Source: Paramoeba atlantica (taxonomy: Eukaryota; Discosea). From it: a DNA stretch of 64,000 nt. The notes below the pieces were generated by a model, which did no database searches, was not told where the DNA came from, and saw only the letters and a program-made list of their open reading frames with translations. Both the position numbers and the translations under genes were made by a program. Below are positions 26,551 through 35,520 of the stretch, in pieces; position 1 is the first letter of the stretch, and each line of letters begins with the position of its first letter. The DNA lies in the NCBI GenBank assembly GCA_977017575.1, contig CDRNVI010000041.1, positions 186,001 to 250,000 on the forward strand, given 5' to 3'.

Positions 26551-27279
26551 ATGTCCACCGCTGAGAAACTTGTGAGAAATATGGAAAAGCAAACTGACGA
26601 GGAAGCACCCCTTAACTCCACTCGATACATCTCCCTACTGATTCGAATACATAGCACAGCCCATGTAAAAAAGGATACCGGGGTTGAGTCGCATCGTCTC
26701 TATGACTGGAAAGTGCAACTCACACCCTTGGAAGGATACGAAGAACTTCTCTCCTCAATTCTTGAGCGAGTTGTTTTTGAACTCCATCCAACTTTTGACA
26801 CTCCTCTGCGGTCGGTATCCTCTCCTGGGCCCTACGTGATTACTGAGGAGGGCTGGGGGCAGTTCGACATGGGTGTGTGTCTGTACTTAACCCATGGAGA
26901 GGTATACCGCACTACCCATGCGCTGCGCCTCACTCCTCACACCCCTCCTCCCCTTACTCTCTCTAAACATGCAAACTCCCCGGTGGGGTCCAAGCGTGTG
27001 AAGCCCACAGAGCCGAGTGCAGCTCCTCCAATGAGTTCCAGTCCCGTGGAATCCGACACGATTGAGGAACTCTTCATTCCTACTCGTATGGTGAAGGAAG
27101 AGGTTCTCTTGCGTTTACCTCCGAGACAGGTGTTCGAGGAGGAACAAGCCCAGTTGGATATTTTAGAAGAATATCACAAGGCCATTGCACGTGATACGCA
27201 AAGTCTGCGTCAAAAGATCCACGAGAGTTGTCAAAAAATGGTTACAAGGGGGATGAAAATTGAACCTGCGTATGAATGA
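26551..27279 (+). CDS. YEATS-domain protein (YAF9/GAS41 type)
   Basis: The product is 242 residues. YEATS domains read acylated lysines on histones; YAF9/GAS41 belongs to NuA4/TIP60 and SWR1. The domain spans about residues 25-128: HRLYDWKVQLTPLEGYEELL (family: H.W.VYV..), ILERVVFELHPTFDTPLRSV (+.+V.F.LH.SF..P.R) and YVITEEGWGQFDMGVCLYLT (+V.E.GWGEF.I.I.+.F). A Pro/Ser linker (131-170) leads to a C-terminal coiled coil (RQVFEEEQAQLDILEEYHKA, then IARDTQSLRQKI), as in YAF9/GAS41 where it binds partner subunits. The serine and aromatic residues of the acyl pocket are only partly identifiable by eye. Together with the MRG protein at 1.9 kb, two NuA4-type subunits lie in this array. Confidence 0.85.
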   Translation: MSTAEKLVRNMEKQTDEEAPLNSTRYISLLIRIHSTAHVKKDTGVESHRLYDWKVQLTPLEGYEELLSSILERVVFELHPTFDTPLRSVSSPGPYVITEEGWGQFDMGVCLYLTHGEVYRTTHALRLTPHTPPPLTLSKHANSPVGSKRVKPTEPSAAPPMSSSPVESDTIEELFIPTRMVKEEVLLRLPPRQVFEEEQAQLDILEEYHKAIARDTQSLRQKIHESCQKMVTRGMKIEPAYE

Positions 27280-27368
27280 ATAGAATAGAAATAGGTTTCT
27301 CCACATGACAAGTCATTTTATGTATGATGGGTCCTACTATTGATTTTCACGTCAATATTCTTACTGTA

Positions 27369-27392
27369 CGCTCACTGTTTTATTTCTCATAG
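27369..27392 (+). promoter_or_regulatory. Candidate trans-splice acceptor of the eIF2B-alpha gene
   Basis: CTGTTTTATTTCTCATAG ends at 27392, 39 bases before the ATG. Confidence 0.55.
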
Positions 27393-27430
27393 CATTGTTC
27401 AGTATCAACCTTATCACATACACTGACTGG

Positions 27431-28336
27431 ATGATTCCTCAAAAGTCGTCTCTACGAATTTCAGCCGAACTAGTTGATGAAAAACGTGTGTGTTCTATTA
27501 TTGGCGATGTGCGCGAAACGCTCACTACTAAATCCGCAAGTTTCACTGTTGAGGAATTAGAAATCCTTTTATCTACGAAAGAAATTTATCCTGACACAAA
27601 AGAGCCCTTGGAAATTTTATTCCGCTCACTGAGAGCTCAATTTGCGAAGTTCTTAAATCAAAATTGCGATTGCCGCCAAATAGTGAAAGAACTTGACAGA
27701 TATTGTGAACGCGTGTTGCGACTGTGGGGTTCCTCTCGTACTCGAATTCTGCGTATTTCAAAACCCTTCCTAGAAAAATGCAAAGGTGTTCTTGTCCACG
27801 GTCATAGTGAAACGCTCTGCGAGGCTGTGTGCGATGCTACGCACAACTCCAATTTTAAGGTATATTTCACCCAGTGTACTCCGTTAAACCTTGGTGGACT
27901 TTCGGGCAAGTATTTGGGTACAAGGAACAGTTCTACCCGTCAAACGCAGTGTCACGTTATACACGACGTATCCGTTTGGTCCTTTCTTTCGGAAGTACAG
28001 TGTGTGGTATTAGCAGCAAATGCTGTAACACCGCAAGGGGGGTGCATGTGTTCTACAGGAGCCTCGCAAGTTGCAACATTAGCAGCTTGCGCAAAAGTGG
28101 ACGTCTATGTCATAGCAGAAACATTCCGCTTTACGGAGCTATCTCCCATAAGTCTTCACGATGAGCAGATCTATTCTTCCTCATGCGGAGATCACACCGT
28201 CTCGAGGCCACTTGAATATGTAGACCCCAGCAATATTACTCTATATTTTACAGATGTGGGTGTATTCCAGCCCTCTAGTATGGCCGATGAAGTTCGGAAC
28301 GCTTTCTGTGGAAAATTTCATCCCACAAATGATTAG
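27431..28336 (+). CDS. eIF2B alpha subunit
   Basis: The product is 301 residues, the usual size of eIF2B-alpha (about 305). The subunit belongs to the regulatory part of the guanine-nucleotide exchange factor for eIF2 and senses eIF2 phosphorylation. The N-terminal half is helical (LFRSLRAQFAKFLNQNCDCR). The Rossmann-like half shows the eIF2B alpha/beta/delta pattern: VLVHGHSETLCEAVCDA (I+.HG+S..V...+..A), CVVLAANAVTPQGGCMCSTG (D.V+.GA.AV..NGG.+...G) and a late KVDVYVIAETFRFT (..P.YV.AE..KF). The GG-CMC segment, where others have NGGI.NK.GT, is somewhat divergent. The ATG at 27431 is 39 bases after an AG that ends ctgttttatttctcatag. Beta or delta subunits would be longer, hence alpha. Confidence 0.8.
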   Translation: MIPQKSSLRISAELVDEKRVCSIIGDVRETLTTKSASFTVEELEILLSTKEIYPDTKEPLEILFRSLRAQFAKFLNQNCDCRQIVKELDRYCERVLRLWGSSRTRILRISKPFLEKCKGVLVHGHSETLCEAVCDATHNSNFKVYFTQCTPLNLGGLSGKYLGTRNSSTRQTQCHVIHDVSVWSFLSEVQCVVLAANAVTPQGGCMCSTGASQVATLAACAKVDVYVIAETFRFTELSPISLHDEQIYSSSCGDHTVSRPLEYVDPSNITLYFTDVGVFQPSSMADEVRNAFCGKFHPTND

Positions 28337-28571
28337 AATAAGGTGGGGCGAGATAGTGCCTTGTTGATGCACAGAAAATCTATCCTACGTTGCAATACCC
28401 TTTTGAAGCGAGAACCAGGCACCTCGGCTTTAAGCTGTGTAACGCGCTACTTCCAAAAAGGATATTGTAGGAAACACTAAATTTATTTGAACTACGAATC
28501 TACTCAGGGGGGCGAAATTTAAACTTTCACGATGTCCTCTGTAGCCTGGGGGGACTAATTTCTGGACTGTA
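28337..28571. other. Intergenic stretch with G-run fragments
   Basis: CTACTCAGGGGGGCG at 28,499 and CCTGGGGGGACTAA at 28,545 resemble decayed ends of the TA-flanked elements; no complete element was delimited. Confidence 0.4.
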
Positions 28572-28841
28572 CACCCCCTTTCATTAATAATGATAATTGA
28601 AAAAAGATTTTTACCTCGGACTGAAAATTACTCAAAAATTATCAAAAAGGTTTCATTCTATCGTAACTCCCCTTTAATCTTGTCTTGTTTTTTTCCCTTC
28701 GTAGACAAAGTATCATACTACACACATGTATGTTTATTTCGGATCTCCCCTTATTGCCTTCATAAATAATGATAATAATAATGATAATGATAATCTCAGA
28801 AAATTTATTATTATCATTATCATTATTTATGAGAGGGGGTG
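28572..28841. mobile_element. 270-base MITE with CACCCCCT ends, TA-flanked
   Basis: The left end CACCCCCTTTCATTAATAAT is the inverted partner of the right end ATTATTTATGAGAGGGGGTG. TA dinucleotides border both (28570-28571 and 28842-28843). A second internal palindrome, (AATGAT)-rich arms around 28,763-28,830 with a loop of about 10, forms a strong hairpin near the right end. It has no coding capacity and is a likely non-autonomous Tc1/mariner-type element. Confidence 0.75.
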
Positions 28842-28987
28842 TAATCTGCTTTCAACTTGCCTTTTTTCCAGTTTTTAGTGTGTTCTCCAGGAATTTACAT
28901 GCCGAATTGCACGTTAAGAATATTATTTTATTATGGATCTGCGATGCCACCTATACAATTTTACTGATTTGACTTTTTTGTAATATT

Positions 28988-29368
28988 ATGGTGCGCCTCT
29001 CTTCTCTTCAGGATTTCGTCAACGCCTCTGCAGATTTGTATCAAGAGAATCCCAGCCGTACTCGTTACTCCCTAAAAATTCGCGCAGCACCTCCAAAAAG
29101 TGGAATCGTTTGGAAAGCCACTGATGGAAAGTACACTTTAAACTGGGCCTCCGGCTCAAACGATGTGACAGCAGATTGCTTGGACCCTTTAATACAGTTT
29201 TCTAAAATTATGAGCGAAAATGGAGAATTCGATGAAACAAACGATTACGACGTCAATGTCATCATTAATTCAGAACCACCACAGGAATTTATGGCAGAAA
29301 TCTCAGCCAAAAGAAAGAAAAGGCGACGCACGAGTAATAAGAGAAAGAAGGAGAAATTATATGAATAA
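28988..29368 (+). CDS. SRP9-like subunit of the signal recognition particle
   Basis: The product is 126 residues. SRP9 binds SRP14 and the Alu part of SRP RNA and causes elongation arrest. The first 85 residues follow the SRP9/21 pattern: LQDFVNASADLYQENPSRTR (W.EF...A..LY..+P...R), YSLKIRA (..+KYRH), IVWKATDGKYTLNW (+..K.TD...CL.+) and DCLDPLIQFSKIM (..+..L...+M). The C-terminal 40 residues are an acidic patch then a strongly basic tail (KRKKRRRTSNKRKKEK), longer than human SRP9 (86 residues) and more like the fungal SRP21 type. Trypanosomatids are reported to lack SRP9/14, so this gene helps place the organism. The ATG at 28988 follows a T-rich tract (gacttttttgtaatatt). Confidence 0.65.
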   Translation: MVRLSSLQDFVNASADLYQENPSRTRYSLKIRAAPPKSGIVWKATDGKYTLNWASGSNDVTADCLDPLIQFSKIMSENGEFDETNDYDVNVIINSEPPQEFMAEISAKRKKRRRTSNKRKKEKLYE

Positions 29369-29583
29369 TGAGATTGGGGATCTGACAACTGCAAAATAAC
29401 GAGTACAAAAAAAAAGTACATTTTTGTTTTTCACGAATTGGAATACTAACCCTGTGAAGTACTAATGATGCGCTTTACTTTGGTTTGTATTTCGCTATCA
29501 TACAGTAATATCGCTAGTGTAAAAAAATGGGTGTTTTGCTTTCATTCATTTTAACACCAAATATCGCTGAATTAAGTGCTAGA

Positions 29584-29600
29584 TTGTTTCCTATACCGAG
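29584..29600 (+). promoter_or_regulatory. Candidate trans-splice acceptor of the adenylate kinase gene
   Basis: TTGTTTCCTATACCGAG ends 9 bases before the ATG at 29610. Confidence 0.55.
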
Positions 29601-29609
29601 TTTCCACTC

Positions 29610-30374
29610 ATGTCAGAACAAAGCCCCGAAGTTAATGCTCCACACATTATAGTGATTGGTCCGCCAGGAGGCGGAAAAGGGACCTTGTGCGATACGTTAG
29701 CCCAACGTTATGTACATCTCTCCACTGGAGACTTGTTGCGAGCTGAAATCAGCAAAGGAACTGAATTAGGCAAACAAGTGGAGTCAAAAATGCGACAGGG
29801 ATCGCTAGTCCCGGACGATGTCGTAACCTCTCTGATACATCAGCGTGTTTCACAACCGGATTGCCAATCTCGCGGCTTTATCCTTGATGGGATTCCTCGA
29901 ACTCCGAATCAAGTCAAAGGACTGCAACTCTCGGTGGACATTGTCATTGTGTTACATGTCCCCGCGGAATGCTTGGTGAGTCGTTTAACAAACCGCCGGC
30001 TGGATCCGGTAACGGGTAAGATCTACAACTTAAAGACTAACATGCCATCGGAGAAAAAGATACAGGAACGGTTGCGACAGCGCCCGGATGATTTTCCGGA
30101 GACCATTCGCCGTCGTCTTGCCTCCTATGAGAGGAATCTACGCGAAATTATACACGAACTACGACGCGGGACCTCTCGGTTTGGAGGTCCCGATCTCACG
30201 CTGGATCACACTCCGTATCGATGTGCACCACATTTCATTCACCTTGACGGCACACACGCCCCAGATGTAGTCGCCAATCATTGCCAGCAGCAGCTAGAAT
30301 ATTTCTCATCGATTATGGCATTTTCTCCCTCCCAAATAGGTAACCAGAAGGAACCGATTAATAGTAAACTATAA
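29610..30374 (+). CDS. Adenylate kinase
   Basis: The product is 254 residues. It interconverts ATP, AMP and ADP. GPPGGGKGTLC (residues 17-27) is the P-loop, HLSTGDLLRAEI the AMP-binding segment, GFILDGIPRTPNQVKGL the second AMP segment (Ile for the usual Phe/Tyr in DG.PR), and RLTNRRLDPVTGKIYNLKTN the start of a long LID as in AK2/ADK-type enzymes. RQRPDDFPETIRRRLASYER follows (R.DD....+.RL..Y). After it, the C-terminal 50 residues are atypical: the region RGTSRFGGPDLTLDHTPYRC is an insert before the final HFIHLDG strand. There is no evident targeting peptide or C-terminal SKL-type signal. The start lies 9 bases after an AG that ends attgtttcctataccgag, a clean acceptor. Confidence 0.9.
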   Translation: MSEQSPEVNAPHIIVIGPPGGGKGTLCDTLAQRYVHLSTGDLLRAEISKGTELGKQVESKMRQGSLVPDDVVTSLIHQRVSQPDCQSRGFILDGIPRTPNQVKGLQLSVDIVIVLHVPAECLVSRLTNRRLDPVTGKIYNLKTNMPSEKKIQERLRQRPDDFPETIRRRLASYERNLREIIHELRRGTSRFGGPDLTLDHTPYRCAPHFIHLDGTHAPDVVANHCQQQLEYFSSIMAFSPSQIGNQKEPINSKL

Positions 30375-30814
30375 GTCACGCAAAAATATTAATTTTGGAT
30401 TTTTTTTGGAAATTCTTATGGGGAAGTAGGTAACTTAGTAGTTTATCATTTCTCTTCTACGACGTCAGTCGAGGAGGAAAAACACATTATACGCACACCG
30501 AATTTCATTTTTCTGTGATCATACAGGGTATATTTTTCTTTCTTTCCAAGCAAAAGGAAATGGGCTATGTACGCTGGGCATCGCACAATGATTCAACGTA
30601 GATTTTCTAAAATAAAGTAACCCGTTTTTAACCAATATCTACATTGATATAAAGGTCATAACCAAGATGTACGTGTATGATTTATCAACTACGTTACGCA
30701 TGCTAAGCTAATCCATTTTATTACAGATACTACCGTAGCGCGTAAAACCACTGAAAAAAAATATCTTTATAAGTTCAAAGCTTCTTTTGATCGTTACTCT
30801 GATTGATCCACGAT
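30375..30814. other. Intergenic stretch, no supported gene
   Basis: AT-rich, with no coding frame. Several pyrimidine tracts occur (for example tatatttttctttctttcca near 30,530). No ATG lies in the kinesin frame upstream of 30815. Confidence 0.5.
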
Positions 30815-32893
30815 ATGCTGCAGGATATTTTAGAGGACGCAGGTTTACACGATTTTCACGACTTATTTCTCCAACGTGGAGTAGACGAAGACAATATCAC
30901 ACAACTCACCATGCAGGATTACCCCATGGTTGGGGTGACATCTGTGACGGACCGACGCAAGCTTTTTGACACGATTCAAAATTTGAAGCGTAAAAGAAAG
31001 CATCACACTGCATCTGGCGTACCGGATAATTCTTCAAATGAATATTTCGTTAGTGCAGAAAAAAAAACTGACTTCAGAGACATCCAAGAGACACCCCGAA
31101 ACAGTGAAGCCATTCAAAGTTCTCCGAGTCCGTTTCGTCATCCCAATAAGACGATTTCGGAAGATAGCGTATCTACCATGATGTCGAATGCATGTAGTTC
31201 AGAACGTGCCATACCTCAAAAGCGTCGGAGCCGAATTACGGTGGCCATACGTAAGCGACCGCTGAGTACTGAAGAACGAATGACCGGTCACGAGGATATT
31301 ATTTTCACGGAAAACGACACTTCTCTTACTCTCGTGGAGACGAAACACCGAGTCGACATGAGCAAATACTTGGATCGCCATCACTTTAACTTTGATGAAG
31401 TGATCTGCGAGGACGTCGATAATGCGGAAGTTTATCGAAAGACTGCACGACCTCTGGTAGAAACCGTCATGTCAGGGGGACATGCAACTTGCTTCGCATA
31501 CGGTCAAACAGGAAGTGGAAAAACACACACTATGCTGGGGAAAGGTGAGGATCACGGTATCTATTTTCAGGCCGCACGAGATATTTGGTCACAACTTGGC
31601 AGCACGTTATATGTGACGTCTAGCTTTTTTGAGATATACTCTGGCAAGTTATACGATCTTCTGAACGAACGTAAAGCACTCCACTGCCGAGAAGACGGAA
31701 AAGGGGTGGTTAACATTGTAGGTCTTTCTGAGCACCGAATCGACAGCCCGGAACAACTTATGGAAGTTGTGGCGTATGGTAACTGCACTCGCGCATCTGG
31801 CACAACAGGAATGAACGCAGACTCTTCACGTAGTCACGCAATATTGAGAATAAACTTACGACAGGATGACTCTGACGTATTCGGACGCTTTTCCTTCATA
31901 GATTTGGCCGGAAGCGAACGCGGAGCTGATACCTTGGATTCCGACAGACAGACACGAATGGAAGGATCGGAGATCAACCGATCATTGCTTGCCCTGAAGG
32001 AGTGCATCCGGTCACTCGACCAAGGGCATCGGCATGTGCCTTTTAGGGGATCTAAGCTTACCGCCGTTTTGAGAGACTCTTTTGCTGGAAACTCTCGTAC
32101 AGTGATGATCGGCAATGTTAGCCCCGCATCATCTAGCTCGGAGCATACATTAAATACACTAAGGTATGCTGATCGAGTGAAGGAATTGAGGAAGATCGGA
32201 TCAGAGCCGACTGGAGAATGCATGGTTGGGCAAGTACCCACGGAAGTCATTCAATCCGAGCGATACGAACCACGGACACGTCCAACTGTAGGACATAGAC
32301 CACCATTAACATCGCGCGGTTTCGAAGAGGGATTACGTTCTTCTCGTCCCAAAGGAAGTCCTTATTCCAACACACGCCAAGAGCCTCGTCAGAGGCTTTC
32401 CTGTAAATCTAGACTGAGTATTCATGGAGAGCAACTTCGAACCACACGATCTACCGTTTCTCAGAATAGGCGCAATTCACTTCTCACAGTTCGGGATCCC
32501 CCCACTTCTTCACATAGAAACACTGTTAATAGTTTTCACTTCGATGAACCTTCACTCGAAAATTCTCCACGCCCCCGAGATAGCACGTGTTCTGCATTGT
32601 CAGAATGTTCGCGTCGTGATTCTTCACAACGCTACAGTATTTCAAGCGATCAAGAAGGATTGGTCTTATCACATCGCCACTATATCGATGAAATGCTGGA
32701 GCGGACCAAAGCAGAAATGGGTCACCTTGCTGCCTTAGAACAGAAACAATGCTCTTTTCATCACTACGTCGATGCACTTGATGCCCTTTTGCTAGAGCAT
32801 ACAACGCGTACGGTAGCTTTAAGAGAGGGCATAGCTCAATTCCGGCAAAATAACGAGTTTCGAGCGTCATCTCCTCATGCTCTTTTCAGTTAG
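30815..32893 (+). CDS. Kinesin-13 family microtubule depolymerase with SAM domain
   Basis: The product is 692 residues. Kinesin-13 proteins remove tubulin from microtubule ends in spindles and flagella. Residues 1-60 form a SAM domain (ILEDAGLHDFHDLFLQRGVD, then DYPMVGVTSVTDRRKLFDTI), as in animal KIF24 and some kinetoplastid kinesin-13s. The motor begins at about residue 139: RITVAIRKRPLSTEER (family: I.V.VRKRPL...E), the class loop RVDMSKYLDRHHFNFDEV (Arg for Lys in the KVD motif), the P-loop GQTGSGKTHTM (about 229-239), NADSSRSHAIL (switch I) and IDLAGSERGAD (switch II), then ALKECIRSLDQGHRHVPFRG. The last 220 residues are basic, Ser/Arg-rich and then a short coiled coil. A large central region between SAM and motor is disordered. 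It is probably functional. Confidence 0.95.
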   Translation: MLQDILEDAGLHDFHDLFLQRGVDEDNITQLTMQDYPMVGVTSVTDRRKLFDTIQNLKRKRKHHTASGVPDNSSNEYFVSAEKKTDFRDIQETPRNSEAIQSSPSPFRHPNKTISEDSVSTMMSNACSSERAIPQKRRSRITVAIRKRPLSTEERMTGHEDIIFTENDTSLTLVETKHRVDMSKYLDRHHFNFDEVICEDVDNAEVYRKTARPLVETVMSGGHATCFAYGQTGSGKTHTMLGKGEDHGIYFQAARDIWSQLGSTLYVTSSFFEIYSGKLYDLLNERKALHCREDGKGVVNIVGLSEHRIDSPEQLMEVVAYGNCTRASGTTGMNADSSRSHAILRINLRQDDSDVFGRFSFIDLAGSERGADTLDSDRQTRMEGSEINRSLLALKECIRSLDQGHRHVPFRGSKLTAVLRDSFAGNSRTVMIGNVSPASSSSEHTLNTLRYADRVKELRKIGSEPTGECMVGQVPTEVIQSERYEPRTRPTVGHRPPLTSRGFEEGLRSSRPKGSPYSNTRQEPRQRLSCKSRLSIHGEQLRTTRSTVSQNRRNSLLTVRDPPTSSHRNTVNSFHFDEPSLENSPRPRDSTCSALSECSRRDSSQRYSISSDQEGLVLSHRHYIDEMLERTKAEMGHLAALEQKQCSFHHYVDALDALLLEHTTRTVALREGIAQFRQNNEFRASSPHALFS

Positions 32894-33089
32894 AGATAAA
32901 GTTGATAACTTCATAACCTTATCACATTTTATTTTTATTTCTCACTTTCCCTCGCTTCTACTTTCAATGTTTTATCAAAGGGAACGACCTTGATAATCGG
33001 ATTTTTGACGATCTTTTTCGTGAGTGCGGCTATCTAAACCCTCTAATTTCATAAATATTGCGCTTCTTTTTATTTCCTTCTGAGTTTCT
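32894..33089. promoter_or_regulatory. Spacer with strong trans-splice acceptor for ATP synthase alpha
   Basis: The run cgcttctttttatttccttc followed by TGAG ends at 33084, only 5 bases before the ATG. Pyrimidine tract plus AG directly upstream of a start codon is the arrangement used by spliced-leader trans-splicing. Confidence 0.65.
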
Positions 33090-34817
33090 ATGCGACGTTT
33101 CTCACTTCCGTTTTTTCGCGCGCCTTTTTCCCTGGCGTTTCCCATACGACGTCTGACGAATCCCTCGGTGGCACGTGCAGCCGGTAAGGCGGTGACCTCC
33201 AGTGAGTTAATCGGACATATTCATAGCATTGACGGCACCATTGCCACGGTTCTTCCCTCTCCGGGAAGCTCGGAGGTGGCGTACAACACCATTATTGAGA
33301 TCCACGTACGGGCGAATCTTGCCGCATCGGGTCTTGTGTTCAACTTGGAGAAGGATGGACGTGTGGGTATTATTCTCATGGATAACATTCACGAGGTCAA
33401 GTCCGGGCAGAAAGTAACCGCCAGTGGTGAGCTTCTCTCCATCCCCTGTGGGTTCAGTGTGCTTGGGAAAGTAGTCAACCCGCTAGGTCATGAGATTCCC
33501 ACGGGAAATGAGGACGACGCAACGGTGTCCTTTGCGGGCGACAAGGAAATGGGTCGTGTGGATACCAATGCGCCGAATATTGTATCGCGTTCTCCTGTGA
33601 ACTACAACCTCCTTACAGGCTTTAAGAGCGTAGACACGCTTATTCCGGTAGGTCGAGGCCAGCGAGAGCTCATCGTGGGGGATCGTCAGACCGGAAAGAC
33701 CTCTTTGGCAGTGAGCACGATTATCAATCAGGTCCGCGTGAATCGTCAGATTCTGTCCAAGAACGCTGTGTTGTCCATCTACGTCTCCGTCGGCCAGCGT
33801 TGCTCCAATGTGGCTCGTATCCACCGGCTCCTCAGCAGCTACGGTGCTCTGCGCTACACCACTATCATGGCTGCCACCGCTGCCGAGCCGGCGGGTCTGC
33901 AGTTCCTTGCGCCTTACAGTGGGGTCACGATGGGGGAATACTTCATGCATCGTGGACGGCACTGTCTGGTCGTTTACGACGACCTCTCGAAGCAGGCTGT
34001 GGCATACCGCCAGCTCTCCCTGTTGCTGCGACGACCTCCTGGACGTGAGGCGTACCCCGGAGATGTGTTTTATCTCCACTCCCGGTTGCTGGAGCGTGCG
34101 GCGATGTTGTCCCCCGGGAAAGGAGGAGGCTCGCTGACGGCGCTGCCTGTAGTGGAGACATTGTCCAACGACGTCACGGCGTACATTGTGACCAATGTGA
34201 TTTCTATCACGGACGGTCAGATCTATCTTGATACGAAGTTGTTCACCGGGGGACAACGTCCCGCTGTGAACATTGGGCTCTCTGTCTCCCGGGTAGGTTC
34301 CAATGCTCAAAATGTGGCGATGAAAAAGATTGCAGGTGATCTGAAGAAGATATTGGCTGAGTACCGAAAACTTGCTAGCGATTCCGTTGGAGGACAGCAG
34401 GTGATGACGATCCCCATGATTCGTGGTGCGCGCTTTGTGGCGTTGTTCAATCAGAAGGGGCCGTCCTATTTTATGCATGCTTTAGTGTCTCTTTATGCAT
34501 GTCTTCACGGGTACATGGATGATGTAAAGTTGCAGTACGTGAAATTCTATGAGTATCTACTTGTGAACAAAGACTTGGGCATACTCTACGGGGCAGCTAA
34601 AAACAGATTCTTCTACATGTATCTAAATGACCTCAATTACATTATTCGAATACTGACACTGAATTCCCCAGTCCTTCAAAATGAGTTAAACGCCATGCTA
34701 AAAACGCATACGTCGATCTTTCTGCAGCACTACCAATCCCGCATGAACAGCATGAAATCGGAAAAGGAACAAATCGCACTCAAAAACCTGTTGTACAGTT
34801 GCAAACGAGCCGTGTAA
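33090..34817 (+). CDS. Mitochondrial ATP synthase F1 subunit alpha
   Basis: The product is 575 residues. It is a structural and nucleotide-binding subunit of mitochondrial complex V. Residues 1-30 (MRRFSLPFFRAPFSLAFPIR) form a mitochondrial presequence. The order is then IGHIHSIDGTIATVLPSPGS, NLEKDGRVGIILMDNI, VVNPLGHEIP, APNIVSRSPVNYNLLTGFKS, Walker A GDRQTGKTS (about 197-205), VSVGQRCSNVARIHRLL, YDDLSKQAVAYRQLSLLLRR and PGREAYPGDVFYLHSRLLER. It ends in the C-terminal domain KNLLYSCKRAV. Several of these stretches, such as HSIDGTIATL and the ending, are as I remember them from trypanosome alpha subunits and differ from animal or bacterial ones. In Euglenozoa the alpha chain is cut after import; the site would fall near residues 125-160, in an insert DDATVSFAGDKEMGRVD. 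This is the best taxonomic marker in the window. Confidence 0.97.
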   Translation: MRRFSLPFFRAPFSLAFPIRRLTNPSVARAAGKAVTSSELIGHIHSIDGTIATVLPSPGSSEVAYNTIIEIHVRANLAASGLVFNLEKDGRVGIILMDNIHEVKSGQKVTASGELLSIPCGFSVLGKVVNPLGHEIPTGNEDDATVSFAGDKEMGRVDTNAPNIVSRSPVNYNLLTGFKSVDTLIPVGRGQRELIVGDRQTGKTSLAVSTIINQVRVNRQILSKNAVLSIYVSVGQRCSNVARIHRLLSSYGALRYTTIMAATAAEPAGLQFLAPYSGVTMGEYFMHRGRHCLVVYDDLSKQAVAYRQLSLLLRRPPGREAYPGDVFYLHSRLLERAAMLSPGKGGGSLTALPVVETLSNDVTAYIVTNVISITDGQIYLDTKLFTGGQRPAVNIGLSVSRVGSNAQNVAMKKIAGDLKKILAEYRKLASDSVGGQQVMTIPMIRGARFVALFNQKGPSYFMHALVSLYACLHGYMDDVKLQYVKFYEYLLVNKDLGILYGAAKNRFFYMYLNDLNYIIRILTLNSPVLQNELNAMLKTHTSIFLQHYQSRMNSMKSEKEQIALKNLLYSCKRAV

Positions 34818-35223
34818 GGGAAAAAATAGAGTTCGTACATATTAGGATACAGACTGAAGCACATTGTATAATCATACGAAATGGATATTAAAATGTATTA
34901 AGTGAAGTATCATACAAAAATACTACAATTCTCTTGTACGAAAGTTTTTGTAGGGAACATTCCAATTACCGATAACAAATTATTGCACTAGTAAGTGATT
35001 CGATGATATTTGTTTTTTAGAACCTCATAGTTACATGCTCAATGAAAAGATTGAAAAAGAAAAACAGGCAAAGGGATTCATCGTCCGACACTTTCCGATA
35101 TTTAAAAGCCCCATCATCGCAATAGTTATAAGAATGTTCTGATTTCTGCTTTTTTAGGTAAAAATCCTCTAGCTTTACTCTCTTGAAATTTAAACTTTCT
35201 TTTAAGTATCTCTGTATAAATAT
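34818..35223. other. Intergenic stretch, no supported gene
   Basis: AT-rich. A minus-strand frame (35017-35364) overlaps the SF3b5 gene and is its shadow. The last 80 bases contain a pyrimidine tract (gctttactctcttg) ahead of the next ATG. Confidence 0.5.
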
Positions 35224-35520
35224 ATGGCGGATCCGTTTATTCGTCCTGGACAGCCTCATTCGCATCACACTGCTCATCTCATACACAAAGTCAGCGGCAC
35301 TGGCCATCCCGACACTACCGCACAAGAACTTGCTTGTCAGCATCAACGAGATCAGCTGTCGCACCTGCTGCTTTTTCTTCCCTCTACAATGTACATAGCA
35401 ACCTCAACGAATACGAATACCGAACGCGTGAGATGTCAATTACTGGAGCGTTTGCATGAACCATATTTCGCGACGGAGGAGGAACCTGTGTTTCGAGTTA
35501 GCGAGGCATTTAGTCAATGA
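35224..35520 (+). CDS. SF3b subunit 5 (SF3B10/YSF3)
   Basis: The product is 98 residues (86 in human). It is a small scaffold subunit of the SF3b complex of the U2 snRNP. HHTAHLIHKVSGTGHPDTTA matches the family's HSQLEHLQSKYIGTGHADTT, QHQRDQLSHLLLFLPSTMYI matches the NQHRDS...Y+GH...L.YF segment, and NTNTERVRCQLLERLHEPYF matches ESKARVRFNLMEKMLQP. Spacing between the three blocks is conserved. In kinetoplastids the spliceosome mainly carries out trans-splicing, and SF3b is retained. The size of the protein and the collinear motifs make the assignment solid in spite of divergence. Confidence 0.85.
   Translation: MADPFIRPGQPHSHHTAHLIHKVSGTGHPDTTAQELACQHQRDQLSHLLLFLPSTMYIATSTNTNTERVRCQLLERLHEPYFATEEEPVFRVSEAFSQ

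Noticed and set aside
33483-34478. Minus-strand frame of 331 residues opposite ATP synthase alpha
   Set aside because: A shadow of a strongly conserved gene; composition is typical of an antisense frame.
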